A program made the position numbers and the translations under genes. The notes below the pieces were generated by a model that was not told the origin of the DNA, made no database searches, and worked only from the letters and a program-made list of their open reading frames with translations. Positions 36,970 to 47,948 of a DNA stretch of 64,000 bases are shown one piece after another. Where the stretch lies: assembly GCF_933775445.1 (NCBI RefSeq), contig NC_065877.1:16244001-16308000 (forward strand), given 5' to 3'. Each line of letters opens with the position of its first letter. The stretch's first letter is position 1. The DNA comes from Argentina anserina. Its lineage: Eukaryota > Streptophyta > Magnoliopsida > Rosales > Rosaceae.

Positions 36970-38840
36970 AACACTCGAACCTGGTGGAACAAACTAAGAA
37001 CGGGCAATTTACGGTGTGGTGGTGGTCATCACCACAGATATGACATCCTTCTCCTCCTATGACCAGACGCTTCTTCTTCTCAACTGCAGCAGCCTTCGGT
37101 TCTTCGGACTTGAAGCCTGTTTTTTTTTTTGAAGTTCCATTCTTAGATGCCAATAACAAATAAAAAGGAAGATGATGCTGCTAAATGTACCGACCTGTAA
37201 CTAGATGTGACACATAAGAAAGGCCCTTTTACGTAATCACTTCAAAGTTCAAACAGAAACTATACTGCCTCGACCTTACCAAAGGAAAAGCTTAGCATCA
37301 ACTTGTTCAAATAAAAGAACTGAATAATAGCTTAATTCAATTTAAGTATCAGAGGCATAACACCCATAACTAACTTAGCTCGTAACGAAGCGCAACAAAT
37401 GGATCAACAATATCAATTAGCTCAAGGACGACTACAATCTTACTTAACATTGTAATATGCCGTTGGTAATAATTATACAGATTTCGAGTATTAATTCAGT
37501 TCTTGCAACGAATAAGAAAAATAAATTTTTCTCTCCCAAAAAGGAGCCAAAGGCTCTCCAGGCATAAGAGAACTCTAAAAAAGATCTAGGTGTACATAAA
37601 CAAAAGCTTGGTACATAAATTTTAACATAAGAACATAAGAAAATACCTTCGGTTCTCGGACAGGTTACGGCAGCACTGTCGTCTGGATTTTCACTGAGGT
37701 GATGTTGGTCCTTTTCCGAATCCCCTGATCGAGATCTCTTTCCTATCGAGATCTCATTGTCGACTTCCAATTTTCCGTGATTTTTTGTATCACCAACAAC
37801 ACTTGACATATCTGTGCCCGAAACCTCAGACTGTTTCCTTTTCTTTCCAGGAGTAGTTTCAACCTCTTTATAGTTATCATCCTCCGAATCTGAAGCACTT
37901 GATGTGCTGCCAGCTTTAGCATTGGACTCCTCGCCATCCTTCACCACAGAAGTAGCTTGGGGCAATCCAGATAGGACCATTCCATCAGGTTCTTTCTCCT
38001 CATCAAATTCCCCTCTGAGAAATCAAATTTGTATCAAATAAAAGGCATGTATTCACAATATTCGAGCAGGACGATATGCAGAAATCATATTCTTTTAGAC
38101 AAGAAAACACTAAATGACTTGAAACTTTGAAAGTGAATTCTCCCTAATAGTCCTATACACATAACGAACAGTGCAAATAACGCAATGGCAGCGACAGAGT
38201 ACCAGATCACATGGTTTTGATCTCCTCAGACAATATGCAGTAGAAGAATCTTTGCCTTCTAAACAAGTATGTGAGCATGGATACCATGGCTTATCCCCTT
38301 GATGCCCAGAAATATGATGTTAAGAGTGCAGTTGCAAGACTGAGAGAGCATACAACGGTGTGCAGATATAATTGCTGATACATGTAGATTAAAAAATTGA
38401 TATTACAAACCCACAAAAAGACATGGATTGTTTAAAATGTCTGAAAAAAAAAAACTGAAAATAGGAAGAGAAATAAAGGAACATCTCAGCAATACGAAGC
38501 ACGATTTAAATAGAAGACAGGGTGGTTTTTGTACACACCTGTAATTTTTTTGTGTCATTTTGCAGCACCTTGACGGTCTCAATAATTGCATTTTTTGTTG
38601 CAACAGCAGGGACAATATTACCAACAACCCCTTTACCTTCAAACAGACCATGCTGTCTCAATACCTCTGATGGAGTACTCGTTAAAGGGCAGACCGGGTA
38701 CGTTTTGGGAGCAGGTTTAGCCTGGCATTCGTAACACTGGTTTACTCTTGACATGTACGGCCACCTGCTTCGATAGTCAATAGATCCAAAGGATAGAAAT
38801 AAATCATGGTGCACCAAAAAAAAATCATAAGCCTGCACAC
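36970..38840 (-). pseudogene. Relic resembling SUMO-activating enzyme subunit 2 (SAE2)
   Basis: Minus-strand segments match parts of the SUMO E1 subunit that adenylates SUMO and carries it as a thioester. At 38530-38780, VAVHVKS is followed, after a 1-base frame change, by [17 protein letters not shown], with the zinc-binding CxxC. The frame then jumps, with a large loss, to [17 protein letters not shown] and VKVLQND. At 37645-38013, after an acceptor, EFDEEKEPDGMVLSG leads into the acidic and lysine-rich tail (GKKRKQSEVSG). The N-terminal nucleotide-binding part and the catalytic-cysteine region are missing. About eight residues are lost between NAII and VKVL. This cannot encode a working enzyme. 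Confidence 0.7.
36990..37135 (-). pseudogene. CCHC zinc-knuckle fragment
   Basis: The minus strand encodes CHICGDDHHHTVNC, a perfect C-x2-C-x4-H-x4-C zinc knuckle, after a lysine-rich stretch (VEKKKRLVIGGEG). A possible acceptor AACAG precedes it near 37120. It could be a downstream exon of the SAE2-like locus or a piece of another gene. SAE2 proteins are not known to me to carry such a knuckle. Confidence 0.4.
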
Positions 38841-39011
38841 CCCCTTTTATAAAACACTTGCAAGGACAGATAGAGCAATCAAGTAGTGGAACTTCGAATA
38901 CACTGGATCAACAGGTCTGATCCTCAATAGATAATAATGATAACAACAATAATTATAACAACACAAAAAACGTATATTAGGGAACTGAGATAAAGAATGA
39001 GAGATAAAAAT

Positions 39012-39654
39012 CAATGTTTTAAAAAGCGTGCCTCAAGACGTAAAAGGCGCAAGGCGTAGGCTAAAAGGCCTTAGCCTTAGTTCTCTATGCGCCGTGGCGC
39101 AAAAGACGCACACCAAGGCGCGAAAGGCGAAGGCCTCAATAAAATATTTTTTTTATAGTTTAAGATTTTTTTTAATAGACAGTTGTTATTTAAAAAACTA
39201 TTTTTGGACCTAATTTCTTAGATTTTGAGATTGAGACTTTAGAAATACCACCTCTACCAATCCGCTCTACTAAACCTATGTTGGTGTTGGAGATGATGTT
39301 GTTGGAGGTGATGATCATGATTTAAATGGTGATATTTTAATTGATGATGATGACGATTTTGAAGTTTGAAGCTAGTTCAAACATTGTTCTTGTTTTTTTA
39401 TTTTATTTCAAGACTAGTTAGTACTTTAATATATGGATATGCAAGGTGATTTAATTAATTGTTTGGTTTTGATATGTATTTGTTATGAAGAAATAACCAT
39501 TTATCATGTATATTTTGGTTACAAATCATGTTATATATAAGACTATATATAAGATTAATCAATGTACAAGTATATGAATTCATACATAAGGCTTACGCCT
39601 TGGTGAGGCTCTTCCAAAAACACCACGACTACGCCTTAGCCTTTTAAAACATTG
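39012..39654. mobile_element. hAT-type non-autonomous element, copy 1
   Basis: The unit begins CAATGTTTTAAAAAGCG and ends GCCTTTTAAAACATTG, short inverted termini. Its 643 bp match copy 2 (41226-41895) throughout, including 'ggcgaaggcctca' and 'gttggaggtgatgatcatga'. No clean 8-bp target duplication is seen. The right flank AGCACAAATCAACAACTC is the same as that of copy 2, while the left flank is different. Confidence 0.75.
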
Positions 39655-39706
39655 AGCACAAATCAACAACTCATTCTTTAGTAATCAACATATTGAATTA
39701 AACAAA

Positions 39707-39709
<3 letters not shown>

Positions 39710-39788
<79 letters not shown>
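39710..39788 (+). repeat. (GA)n microsatellite, about 78 bp
   Basis: An uninterrupted run of GA lies 55 bp right of hAT copy 1. The word GAATTAAACAAAAAC occurs on both sides of the run. Confidence 0.95.
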
Positions 39789-39789
<1 letters not shown>

Positions 39790-39790
<1 letters not shown>

Positions 39791-40590
39791 GCGATATATA
39801 TTGTGATCAGAACGAATTAAACAAAAACAATTACCCTATTTTGACCAATTTACACTTAACAATTACCCCATGGTGAAACATATGCAAGCAATTTCAACTC
39901 TAGAGGCGCCAATTGCAGGCATTAACGCTCGGACGTAGACCAGGCTCTGACAGATAGATCTCAGCAATTCTTGGAGTAGACACTAGAATGTAGTAACTTC
40001 ATTACCTTCTAGAAATTCTTACAAGTGAGAAATGCTGTAGTCATCTATATATGGCTTACACTCCTAAGTGCTTTGCTATGTAGCTAGTCATCAGGCAGAC
40101 AGGCACTCAAGAATACCAATTCGTTGACATCAGGAGTAGAGTCCATAGTTTGCTGCAAGAGACGACAGTTGATGGGAATCTTACATGTGTTGATAGATGA
40201 TTAGATGATACTGTAAATAGTATCGACTCATCCTCAGATCCTATGCTTACAGAGAGGGTAATCCCGAGCTAGGTTAGTTCTATGGTGATTAATTTTCAGT
40301 TCCTGGTTACTTGACCTTTACTCATTGACTTATAGTCAATACAATAATGGGAATGTACCAACCAACCTTATTCCTTAAAATTAAGGTAGAAGAAGGTGAT
40401 GTACATGATCTGAAGACAGGCCGAACCCAATTAAAGTGGTTGGCCGCGCCAATTTATTCGGAGCTTTAGAATTTGAGGTTGAGGTCATGGATGCTGATAG
40501 CCTGTTCTTGAACTTGGACTTCCAATTGATGATCGACTTGGAATTACTAAGATTTAAACTAAAAGTAGTTGAACGGGAAACCATCACTAC
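39790..40590. other. Intergenic DNA
   Basis: No gene is recognised. A minus-strand ORF at 40381-40587 (serine- and asparagine-rich) lies just downstream of the B3 relic, but shows no domain. Confidence 0.4.
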
Positions 40591-40591
40591 T

Positions 40592-41085
40592 CTATATAAT
40601 TCTTAAGGTGCGCAAGTCCAGCGGATCTCGACTTGGTACATACAAAACTGAAAACTCAAGTTTGTCTATGTGTTGGCAACATGACCATCTCAAACCAATC
40701 TCTTGGCCATAGCTAAGATTCCGTTTCTTCACAATTTGTCTAAAAGGCTCGATGGAATAAGCAAACTCTTCCCTTGCCTTCTTCAGATCGGAACAAGGCT
40801 GTACCTTCAACATTATTTTCTTCTGGTCATAATAAGGAGTTGGTTCAAACCAAAAGGCCTTCTTCTTTGCCAACTCTATATTGTAAGTTTCACAAGTATC
40901 AACATCATACATCAACATCTCAACAGGAAGCCACGAATCTAATGCTTTGCGGCTGGCCTCGCTCATCTTTCCTATAATGTGCTCTTGTAAGTCCTTTTAG
41001 GGTAATATTTTGAGGCTGTCCCAACGCATCTGATCCGTTGAGAGTTTGATCTTTATTGGCCAGGAAGTATTAGCTTCTGTGACAC
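40592..41085 (-). pseudogene. B3-like DNA-binding domain gene fragment
   Basis: An open frame from an ATG at 40966 to 40592 (124 codons) carries SWLPVEMLMYDVDTCETYN, then YGQEIGLRW and LEFSVLYV. The pattern of a YDVDT segment followed by 'eIGLxW ... FxFSVL' is that of plant B3-type transcription-factor relatives (the DUF313/REM-like group). The domain start, WPIKIKLSTDQMRW, is in the same frame upstream, but a TAA after KILP separates it, and more stops lie beyond. A further fragment with MAEDSATANRR lies near 41135. It is probably a relic; the open part lacks a full domain. Confidence 0.5.
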
Positions 41086-41225
41086 TACTACACACTCCTT
41101 TGCCTTCGATTCGCAGTTGCACTATCTTCTGCCATGACTTGAACCTTCAACCTACAGATTTGAAGGGAATGCAAAATGGAGAACTATAGAAATACCTATA
41201 ACTTAGGGTTTGCCATTATCACAAA

Positions 41226-41895
41226 CAATGTTTTAAAAAGCGCGCCTCATGCGCGCCTCAAGGCGTTGGCTAAAAGGCCTTAGCCTTAGTTGTCTAGGCG
41301 CCGAGGCACAAACGACGCACCAAGGCGCGAAAGACGTTTCAAGGCGCATTTTGAGGCGCGAAAGGCGAAGGCCTCAAAAAAATATTTTTTTTTATAGTTT
41401 AAGATTTTTTTTAATACAGTTTTTATTTAAAAAACTATTTTTTTTTTTGACCGGATCTTTTAGATTTTGAGATTGAGACTTTAGAAATACCACATCTACC
41501 AATCCGCTCTTTTAAACTTATGTTGGTGTTGGAGATGATATTGTTGGAGGTGATGATCATGATTTAAATGGTAATTGATGATGATGACGATTTTGAAGTT
41601 TGAAGCTAGTTCAAACATTGTTCTTGTTTTGTTTTTATATTTCAAGACTAGTTAGTACTTTAATATATAGATTTATGTTATGCAAGGTGATTTAATTAAT
41701 TACATGGTTTTGATATGTATTTGTTATGAAGGAATAACCATTTATCATGTATATTTTGGTTACAAATCATGTTATATATAAGATTACATATAATATTAAT
41801 CAATGCACAAGTATATGAATTCATACATAAAGCTTACGCCTTGGTGAGGCTCTTCCAAAAATGCTTTGGCTACACCTTAGCCTTTTAAATCATTG
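41226..41895. mobile_element. hAT-type non-autonomous element, copy 2
   Basis: The termini are CAATGTTTTAAAAAGCG and CCTTTTAAATCATTG, with a perfect 8-bp target duplication ATCACAAA at 41218-41225 and 41896-41903. The length is 670 bp with no transposase. An 8-bp duplication fits the hAT superfamily. Confidence 0.85.
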
Positions 41896-41903
41896 ATCAC
41901 AAA

Positions 41904-42400
41904 TCAACAACTCATTCTTTAGTAATCAACATATTGAATATATAGTCATTGTTTTTGGACATGTAGACATTAAATTTTCCTTATAATCTTGTAAGCTGGC
42001 AACCCCATCAATTATAATGTTCATTTTCCGAGCTTTAATTCTCACCGCTGATCAACGAATTTTATCTAAATCTCTACTGGAATGAGTCTCATTCAGAACT
42101 TTTTGTTCCATATATTCATGAGTGGCAAAATGTGCTGCTCTGGCAGACGATTCAAACTACCCTGCCAACCAGTGCTGTTTTGGCTCAATGTATTCATGGG
42201 TTAAATACGGTTGACGAACAACTTCTTCAAATGATATCAGTGACGTCAGTTCACATTGTTCTTGAATTGTTAGCCAGTCAAGTTGAGTTGTTCCCAATTA
42301 CCATTAGCTGCTAGATGTTCCCAAAAACTCTAAAACAATCTCAATACATCGAAATCATTTTAAGGTCACAGCGGATCATTACTGAGTTCAAAGTACAACT
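41904..42400. other. Intergenic DNA
   Basis: No supportable gene. A short ORF at 42132-42314 has no family features. Confidence 0.4.
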
Positions 42401-44455
42401 CAGTCAAATCGATTATTACAAACTAAATTTATAATTCAACATTATATCAAATGGAAATGTAAAAATCCTCACAAATCCTCACCATACAATAAAATAAAAC
42501 GACTTCAAGTCTTCCGAGTTATCCGTCGATTTCCGCTAATCCACACCTGCGGAATTATTCCCTACACCATCGAATAGGTGCACTAGGATTGTAAACACAA
42601 ACCCGGTAAGATTTGCAGCTCGTATGAGTAAAACAACAATATAACTCGCATAACAATATATACGAAACTCCACACAAAACATCAATCATAAATGCACTCA
42701 TGAGTCATTAGACAGCCCATCTGGTTGTCTAATAAAATGAAAATGTATATGCTCATGAGAAATTAGGCAACCTCTCTGTTCACCCAAATGCATTTATAAT
42801 ACGGGTACTCATGAGAGCTGGTACACCTCTGTTACCCCTCATGATAGTACGCCGCCGACATTGGTCAACCACCTGCTACCCAATATCCAAAATATGGGTA
42901 CTCATAAGCCGATAACCCATTTGTTACCACTTATGCAGTACCCCCGGAAAACAGACTAAAGCTCGAACTGTATCGTAACTTTCGCCCGGCCAAAGGCTAG
43001 GTTCCAACATGCCAACACGTCCGAAGACTGGTCTGAAGTCAGAAAACACGTCCAAAGACATAAAACGTTTTAACAAAACTCAATGTTAAAACCACGTACA
43101 ATAATCATCCCATTATATTGTACAAATCAAATCAACATGCTCTTATATAAATCTCAACACCAAAATGAACTTTTTCACAACAGAAATTACGACAGTATAT
43201 AATATAGCAAACCATATATATGTACCTATTTACCATTTATACACATACACAATCCACTATATCAAATACATATCATAGTTCATTCTTTAAACTTTAGCAA
43301 TATTCATGAATCTCCACAAGGGTAGATTCGTCATTGTGATATTTTACTCACCTTATAATCCTGAGCGAATTTTCCACGATTCCAATGTGAATCCTTTACT
43401 TGAAGTATCGATCACCTTGAAAAGATAAGAAGTGAATTTAGAATCGTTACGTAAAACCTTAAATGCCGAAACAGTAATAATATTTTACTGTTAAGCCATT
43501 TCTGGTTTTTACGAAAGTATTGTTCACCTAGTTACAATTCACGTATTATTGTACAAATAGATATCAATTACGTATTCATGTACGAGTACATACTATTTAC
43601 GTATTTATGTACGTATGCATACTATTCAATCGTAAATACTGTCTAAGTAAATAATAATTACGATTTACCCTTCCGAAATTATTTTTATATTTACTGTACG
43701 TAATTTAAATTTACAATTACCGTATGTAAAATAAATTCACATTTATCATACATAAATCATTTTTACATTTACAGTACGTAAAAATAAATTTTTACAAAAT
43801 TACTGTTTATGAATTCACTGTTCACGCGCCGCCGCATGTGACGGCGCGTGGGGTACACGCGCCACTCACTGTGGCAGCGCGTGGGGCCCACACGCCTACT
43901 CTGACATCGGCGCGTAGCACACCACCGCCGCCCCAAATCCTCTCCTTTCTTTCCCCTCTTCTTCTCCACGGCCTCGTGCCGCCTCCTACCTCCTCCACGC
44001 GCCGCCTAAGGCGGCGGTATCCTCCCCCTCCTCCTCCTACTCCGATCTCTTCTATATCCTCCTCAAATCCAGCCAAAACAACCCAAAATCACACAAACAA
44101 TAATGACAACAACCAATTTAATCGAAACCTCACCTATTCCCGGCCTCAGAAGAATCGGAGCTCGTCGGAGAGCTTGGACTGGCTGTGCTTGGTTCGAGTG
44201 AGGAGCGGCGAGGCTTCACGGCTAGGAGATGGATCGAGTCTTGCTCGGAGGAGTCGAACTGGCGAGGGCGTAGATGCCGGCGGTGAGAACCACGTCGCTC
44301 GGAGATGTGAGATCGGGGACGAATTTTCTCGGAGAAGGAGAGAGGGCTCGGGGAGGGAGAGAGAGAAGAGAGAGAAGGAGAAAGGGAGGCGCGGGGTGAG
44401 GTGAGAAGAGGGTTTCCGAAAATGGAAACCCTATATAAGCACGTTGATATGAGCA
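42400..44455 (+). repeat. LTR-family fragment related to 6098-7190
   Basis: It shares the 'ccctacacca ... gtaaacacaaacccggtaag' block and the later 'tgtgatattttactcaccttataatcctg' block with 6098-7060 in the same order. The right part is GC-rich and purine-rich (43820-44400), and a TATA-like CTATATAAG is at about 44431. The 188-codon ORF at 43838-44404 is a low-complexity proline/arginine frame of this GC-rich part, not a gene. Confidence 0.45.
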
Positions 44456-44917
44456 CAAAGTGCTACGCTTATAAAGCTTACTTACCTCATTCTAACTCTT
44501 GTTTATCCTTTATTTTTATTTTTTTTGAGTCATTGAGTCGATCTATGTGTTAAGGGAGGATCTTAGTTCAATTATGTGCTATCTTTGTGAAAGAAACACA
44601 AGTTTCACTTTCCTATTCTTTTCAGGAAAGGCGAATCTAATATGGACATGGAGAGATAAGTAGCCGAGCTCAAATAGTGCAAATCCATGTTGGAGATGAA
44701 TTTCCAAAGTATAATTGACGATAAAATCTGCAAAACAAATCAGAATTAAAGGAGAAAGAAGATATGCATTTAAAGTTCAATCCTTATGAGAATCATAAGT
44801 CTACCTGTGCACGTCACTAAACTTTGTTGGACGGAGAGCGGGTGATGTGCATTATATGTAAATGCTCACCTCCATCTAACACGAGACCTTTTCGGGGCTC
44901 AATGGCTTCGGAGGGAA

Positions 44918-45006
44918 TGAGTTCTCATCCTCTCCGAAGCCAGTTAAGCTTGCTCGGGTTAGAGCAATCTCAGGATGTGTGACCTACTGGGAAGTTGCTC
45001 GTGAGC
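44918..45006 (+). promoter_or_regulatory. 5S-rRNA-like segment in Cassandra LTR1
   Basis: CAGTTAAGCTTGCTCGGG and GTGACCTACTGGGAAGTTGC are close to the 3' part of plant 5S rRNA, which holds the RNA polymerase III internal promoter (A box to C box). It is part of the retrotransposon, not a 5S gene. Confidence 0.8.
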
Positions 45007-45258
45007 TCCCAAAAACAAAACTGTGAGGGTTTTGCCAAAAGCGGACAATATCGTGTTACGGCGGAGCGGTCTCGGGATGTCACAATTTGGTATCAGATCC
45101 ACTCTGCGGTATGGTGTGAGTGTGTTGATGAGGACGTCGAAAACCTAAGGGGGTGGATTATAATATCTCACATCGGCCAACGGAAAATGGGTGATGTGCT
45201 TATATGTACATGTTCACCTCCATCTAACACGAGGCCTTTTGAGAACTCAATGACTTCG

Positions 45259-45342
45259 GAGGGGATGGAAACTCTGAAGTTAAGCTTGTTCGGGCTAGAG
45301 TAATCTCAGGATTGGTGACCTACTGGGAAGTTGCTCGTGAGC
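45259..45342 (+). promoter_or_regulatory. 5S-rRNA-like segment in Cassandra LTR2
   Basis: AACTCTGAAGTTAAGCTTG and GGTGACCTACTGGGAAGTTG correspond to 5S rRNA with a few substitutions. LTR3 keeps only the first 20-30 bp of this segment before it is cut at about 45634. Confidence 0.8.
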
Positions 45343-45639
45343 TCCTAGAAACAAAACAGTGAAGGCTATGCCCAAAGCGGACAATATCGTTTTACAGCGG
45401 AGCGGTCCCGGGATGTGACAATTTGGTATTAGAGCCACTCTGCCATATGGTCCGAGTGTGCCGACGAGAACGTCGGACTCCTAAAGGGGTGGATTGTAAT
45501 ATCCCACATCGGCCAATAGAGAGGGGGTGATGTGGCTTATATATACATTCCCACCTCCATCTAACATGAGGCCTTTTAGTGGCTCAATGACTTCGGAGGG
45601 GTTGGGAACTCCAAAATTCAGTTTGCTTGGGCTTTTGGT

Positions 45640-47940
45640 TATTTTCTGTGTAGATTGATTGACCATGTATATATATGTATAATTATTTTATGTCTTATTT
45701 TTTCTTTATTTTGAAAACCAAAATCCAAAATCTTTAAACCGAATCCTTAATTATTTGTTCATCTATCATGGCATTAGATCCTCATCTTTTAACGATACTC
45801 TGCTTGCTTATACTACTAATGATGTTTCTACAATGTTTTTGAGTAAAGTTTTCCGAGGTTGTTTATTTAGTTATTCTTGCCACTTTTGTATAAAAAAATT
45901 GGGTTGTCTACTTCTTCAATTTGGGCCGGTGGCATTAACACTACCTTCCGCATTCTTGTTGTATTTATTTATTTATTTTCGCGGAAATGTAAAGAGTTTT
46001 TATTTATTCGTGAACGTGTTTGTCTTGTCGAACTTTTTATTCAATTGTTCAAGTTAGTGAGTGTCTGAGCGAAACCTAATCGCTCTGTTCACTTGCTAAT
46101 CTCCTTTTAAATCCCAATATATTGTCATGTTCCAATTCATGAATGTAACAGAGAGAGAGAGAGAGAGAAATCAAAATATTGTTAGGACTTAGGAGAGAAA
46201 TAAGGTAAAAATAAAAAGAAATGGTATTATGGTCTAAGTAAATAATAAAAACAACTCCATTTTATCATTTCTTAAACAAAAAATGGATTTTTTTATCACG
46301 AGGTAAATAAAGGTTTTTTTATCATTTCAACCTTCAAATGACCATTTTGCAATAATTTCTTCTTTCTTTAATGCAAAAACCTAAAAACAAAATACAAATA
46401 ATGACCCAAAAAATATATTGAAACACTGATAAACTGGTTCCCTAATAGATAACAAACCAAGTGAGGGCTATCACTATCTATGTAGATAACCATGTTCTAC
46501 AACTAGGAATACTATTCATACCATGGCAGTGGCCATGTGGGTTCATGGTCCATTTGTGCATTATCTTCCTCCTTGTGGAGCTTTTGGTGCATACTTCTTT
46601 TTCTTTATTAGGTTGAGTTTGGAACCATTCAGTACTCTGATCAATCCCTCATGAGCCAGCTCTATATCATGTGACACACAAAAGTCTTTGTTTATGAACC
46701 TCACTGCAATCATCATTTTCTTCTTCTCTGCATAATCGAAAATAAATGTGCTCATCATGGTGAAGATAGATCAAGTAGCAGAACCCTTTTTTCTGTTTTC
46801 CAGATTTCTGCTTCTTCTCCTCCCATCATTTTGGTCCAGTTGCAATAATGCATTCCCACTCAAACACTTCACATGGAGAGTTATGAGAACGTTTCTATGT
46901 TATCATGTAGATCCCAAAAGGTTAGATAGATTTTTTGCTTGACCTGTCATCGACTTGTTTTGGTTGTTTGCCAAACAGACGCAGACAACACACTCGTGTG
47001 CCATGTGTGGTTTTTTGCCAAACACGAAACACACAAATATGGCAACGGTCACTTGTGCCTAAAGATAATGCATACAACAGAGATCTACATCTGACAATTT
47101 GGAAGATGCACTTTGTTTTTGGTCAATCGACATTTATTTGCAGGATTATCCCAGAGTATAACACAACAAAATAAGGAAAATTCTACCGTATATTTAACGT
47201 ATCGGTAGTCCCTAGTCCGGCTAGTTTATCAAGTCAATCTAGTATATGAACTAATCTACTTGATGTCTAATCTAGTATATCAATTTTTTTTCTACTTGAT
47301 GTATGGATAGTTGTTGCTTTAAACAAATTCAACTTAGTCTCGATGCCCTATCTAGTATTATAAACCATTCTGCCTACGCATAATTTAGTATATCAAACTA
47401 ATCTGTAGATGTTACCCTAAACAAATCCAACTTAGTCTCGGTAATTGTTTTGGGAAATCTTAATGTCCGATTTCCCATTGGTGTGGAAAACCAAACCAGA
47501 GATGCTAAGTGGTTTTGATTTGCTTAATTCTTGGGGATCCCATTCCCAAGTGGTAAGTTTGTTATTGACAAATCGCAAGTACCAGACAAGAAAAATGCTT
47601 TCTTTGACAAGACTCAAGAGAGCTTGTGTGAAAACTTCTAGGATTAATCAAACAATAATTCACTAAAAATGCAGAAAGAAACAAAAGTTTGAGGCACGGT
47701 TTTACTATTGTAGTAACAAATCAAAAAATCAAATTAGTAACATATTCAGTTAAAAGAAAAAATTGCCTAGAAGAACACAAGTATTTACCAAAACTAAGTT
47801 TCTTTCTCCAATGCATGATGTACAGAGGTCGTGTGTATGTTCAACAATTTCTACCAAGAACAAAGAAATCTTTCTAGCATAGCCATTTTATACCATCTAC
47901 AACATTCAAAATGATTTATGTAAGGTAACGAATCAGTAGA
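45640..47940. other. Intergenic DNA upstream of the GT61 3' end
   Basis: AT-rich, with a short (GA)n near 46150 and no supportable gene except a weak minus-strand ORF listed separately. Near 47200-47420 the words 'aatctagtatatcaa' and 'aaacaaatccaacttagtctcg' repeat irregularly. Confidence 0.4.
46561..46758 (-). CDS. Unrecognised 65-codon ORF
   Basis: This open frame starts at an ATG and encodes a mixed, globular-looking peptide: VRFINKDFCVSHDIELAHEG, then a lysine-rich C-terminus. The amino-acid mix looks more protein-like than neighbouring chance ORFs. It has no motif I recognise, no clear promoter, and may be an exon fragment or chance. Confidence 0.2.
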   Translation of the reverse strand: MMSTFIFDYAEKKKMMIAVRFINKDFCVSHDIELAHEGLIRVLNGSKLNLIKKKKYAPKAPQGGR

Positions 47941-47948
47941 CCTTTGAA

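Larger units (their letters stand above)
44821..45634 (+). mobile_element. Cassandra TRIM retrotransposon, tandem array of three LTRs
   Basis: LTR1 is about 44821-45084 with a diverged start, LTR2 is 45159-45420 (262 bp) and LTR3 is 45495 to about 45634, truncated. Each LTR gap holds a primer-binding site complementary to initiator tRNA-Met: TGGTATCAGATCC at 45088 and TGGTATTAGAGCC at 45424. Each then has a 45-60 bp internal domain ending in a purine tract (AAGGGGGTGGAT, AAAGGGGTGGAT). LTR3 opens TGTAATATCCCACATCGG, the usual Cassandra start. The LTRs carry 5S-rRNA-like sequence. There is no coding region, as expected for a TRIM. The LTR-internal-LTR-internal-LTR layout implies unequal recombination. 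Confidence 0.88.

Noticed and set aside
43838..44404. 188-codon plus-strand ORF
   Set aside because: It is proline-, serine- and arginine-rich low-complexity coding of a GC-rich LTR segment. The opposite strand is equally open and there is no domain.
44918..45342. 5S rRNA genes
   Set aside because: Only the 3' part resembles 5S rRNA, with many substitutions. The context of primer-binding sites and LTR ends shows these are Cassandra LTR segments.
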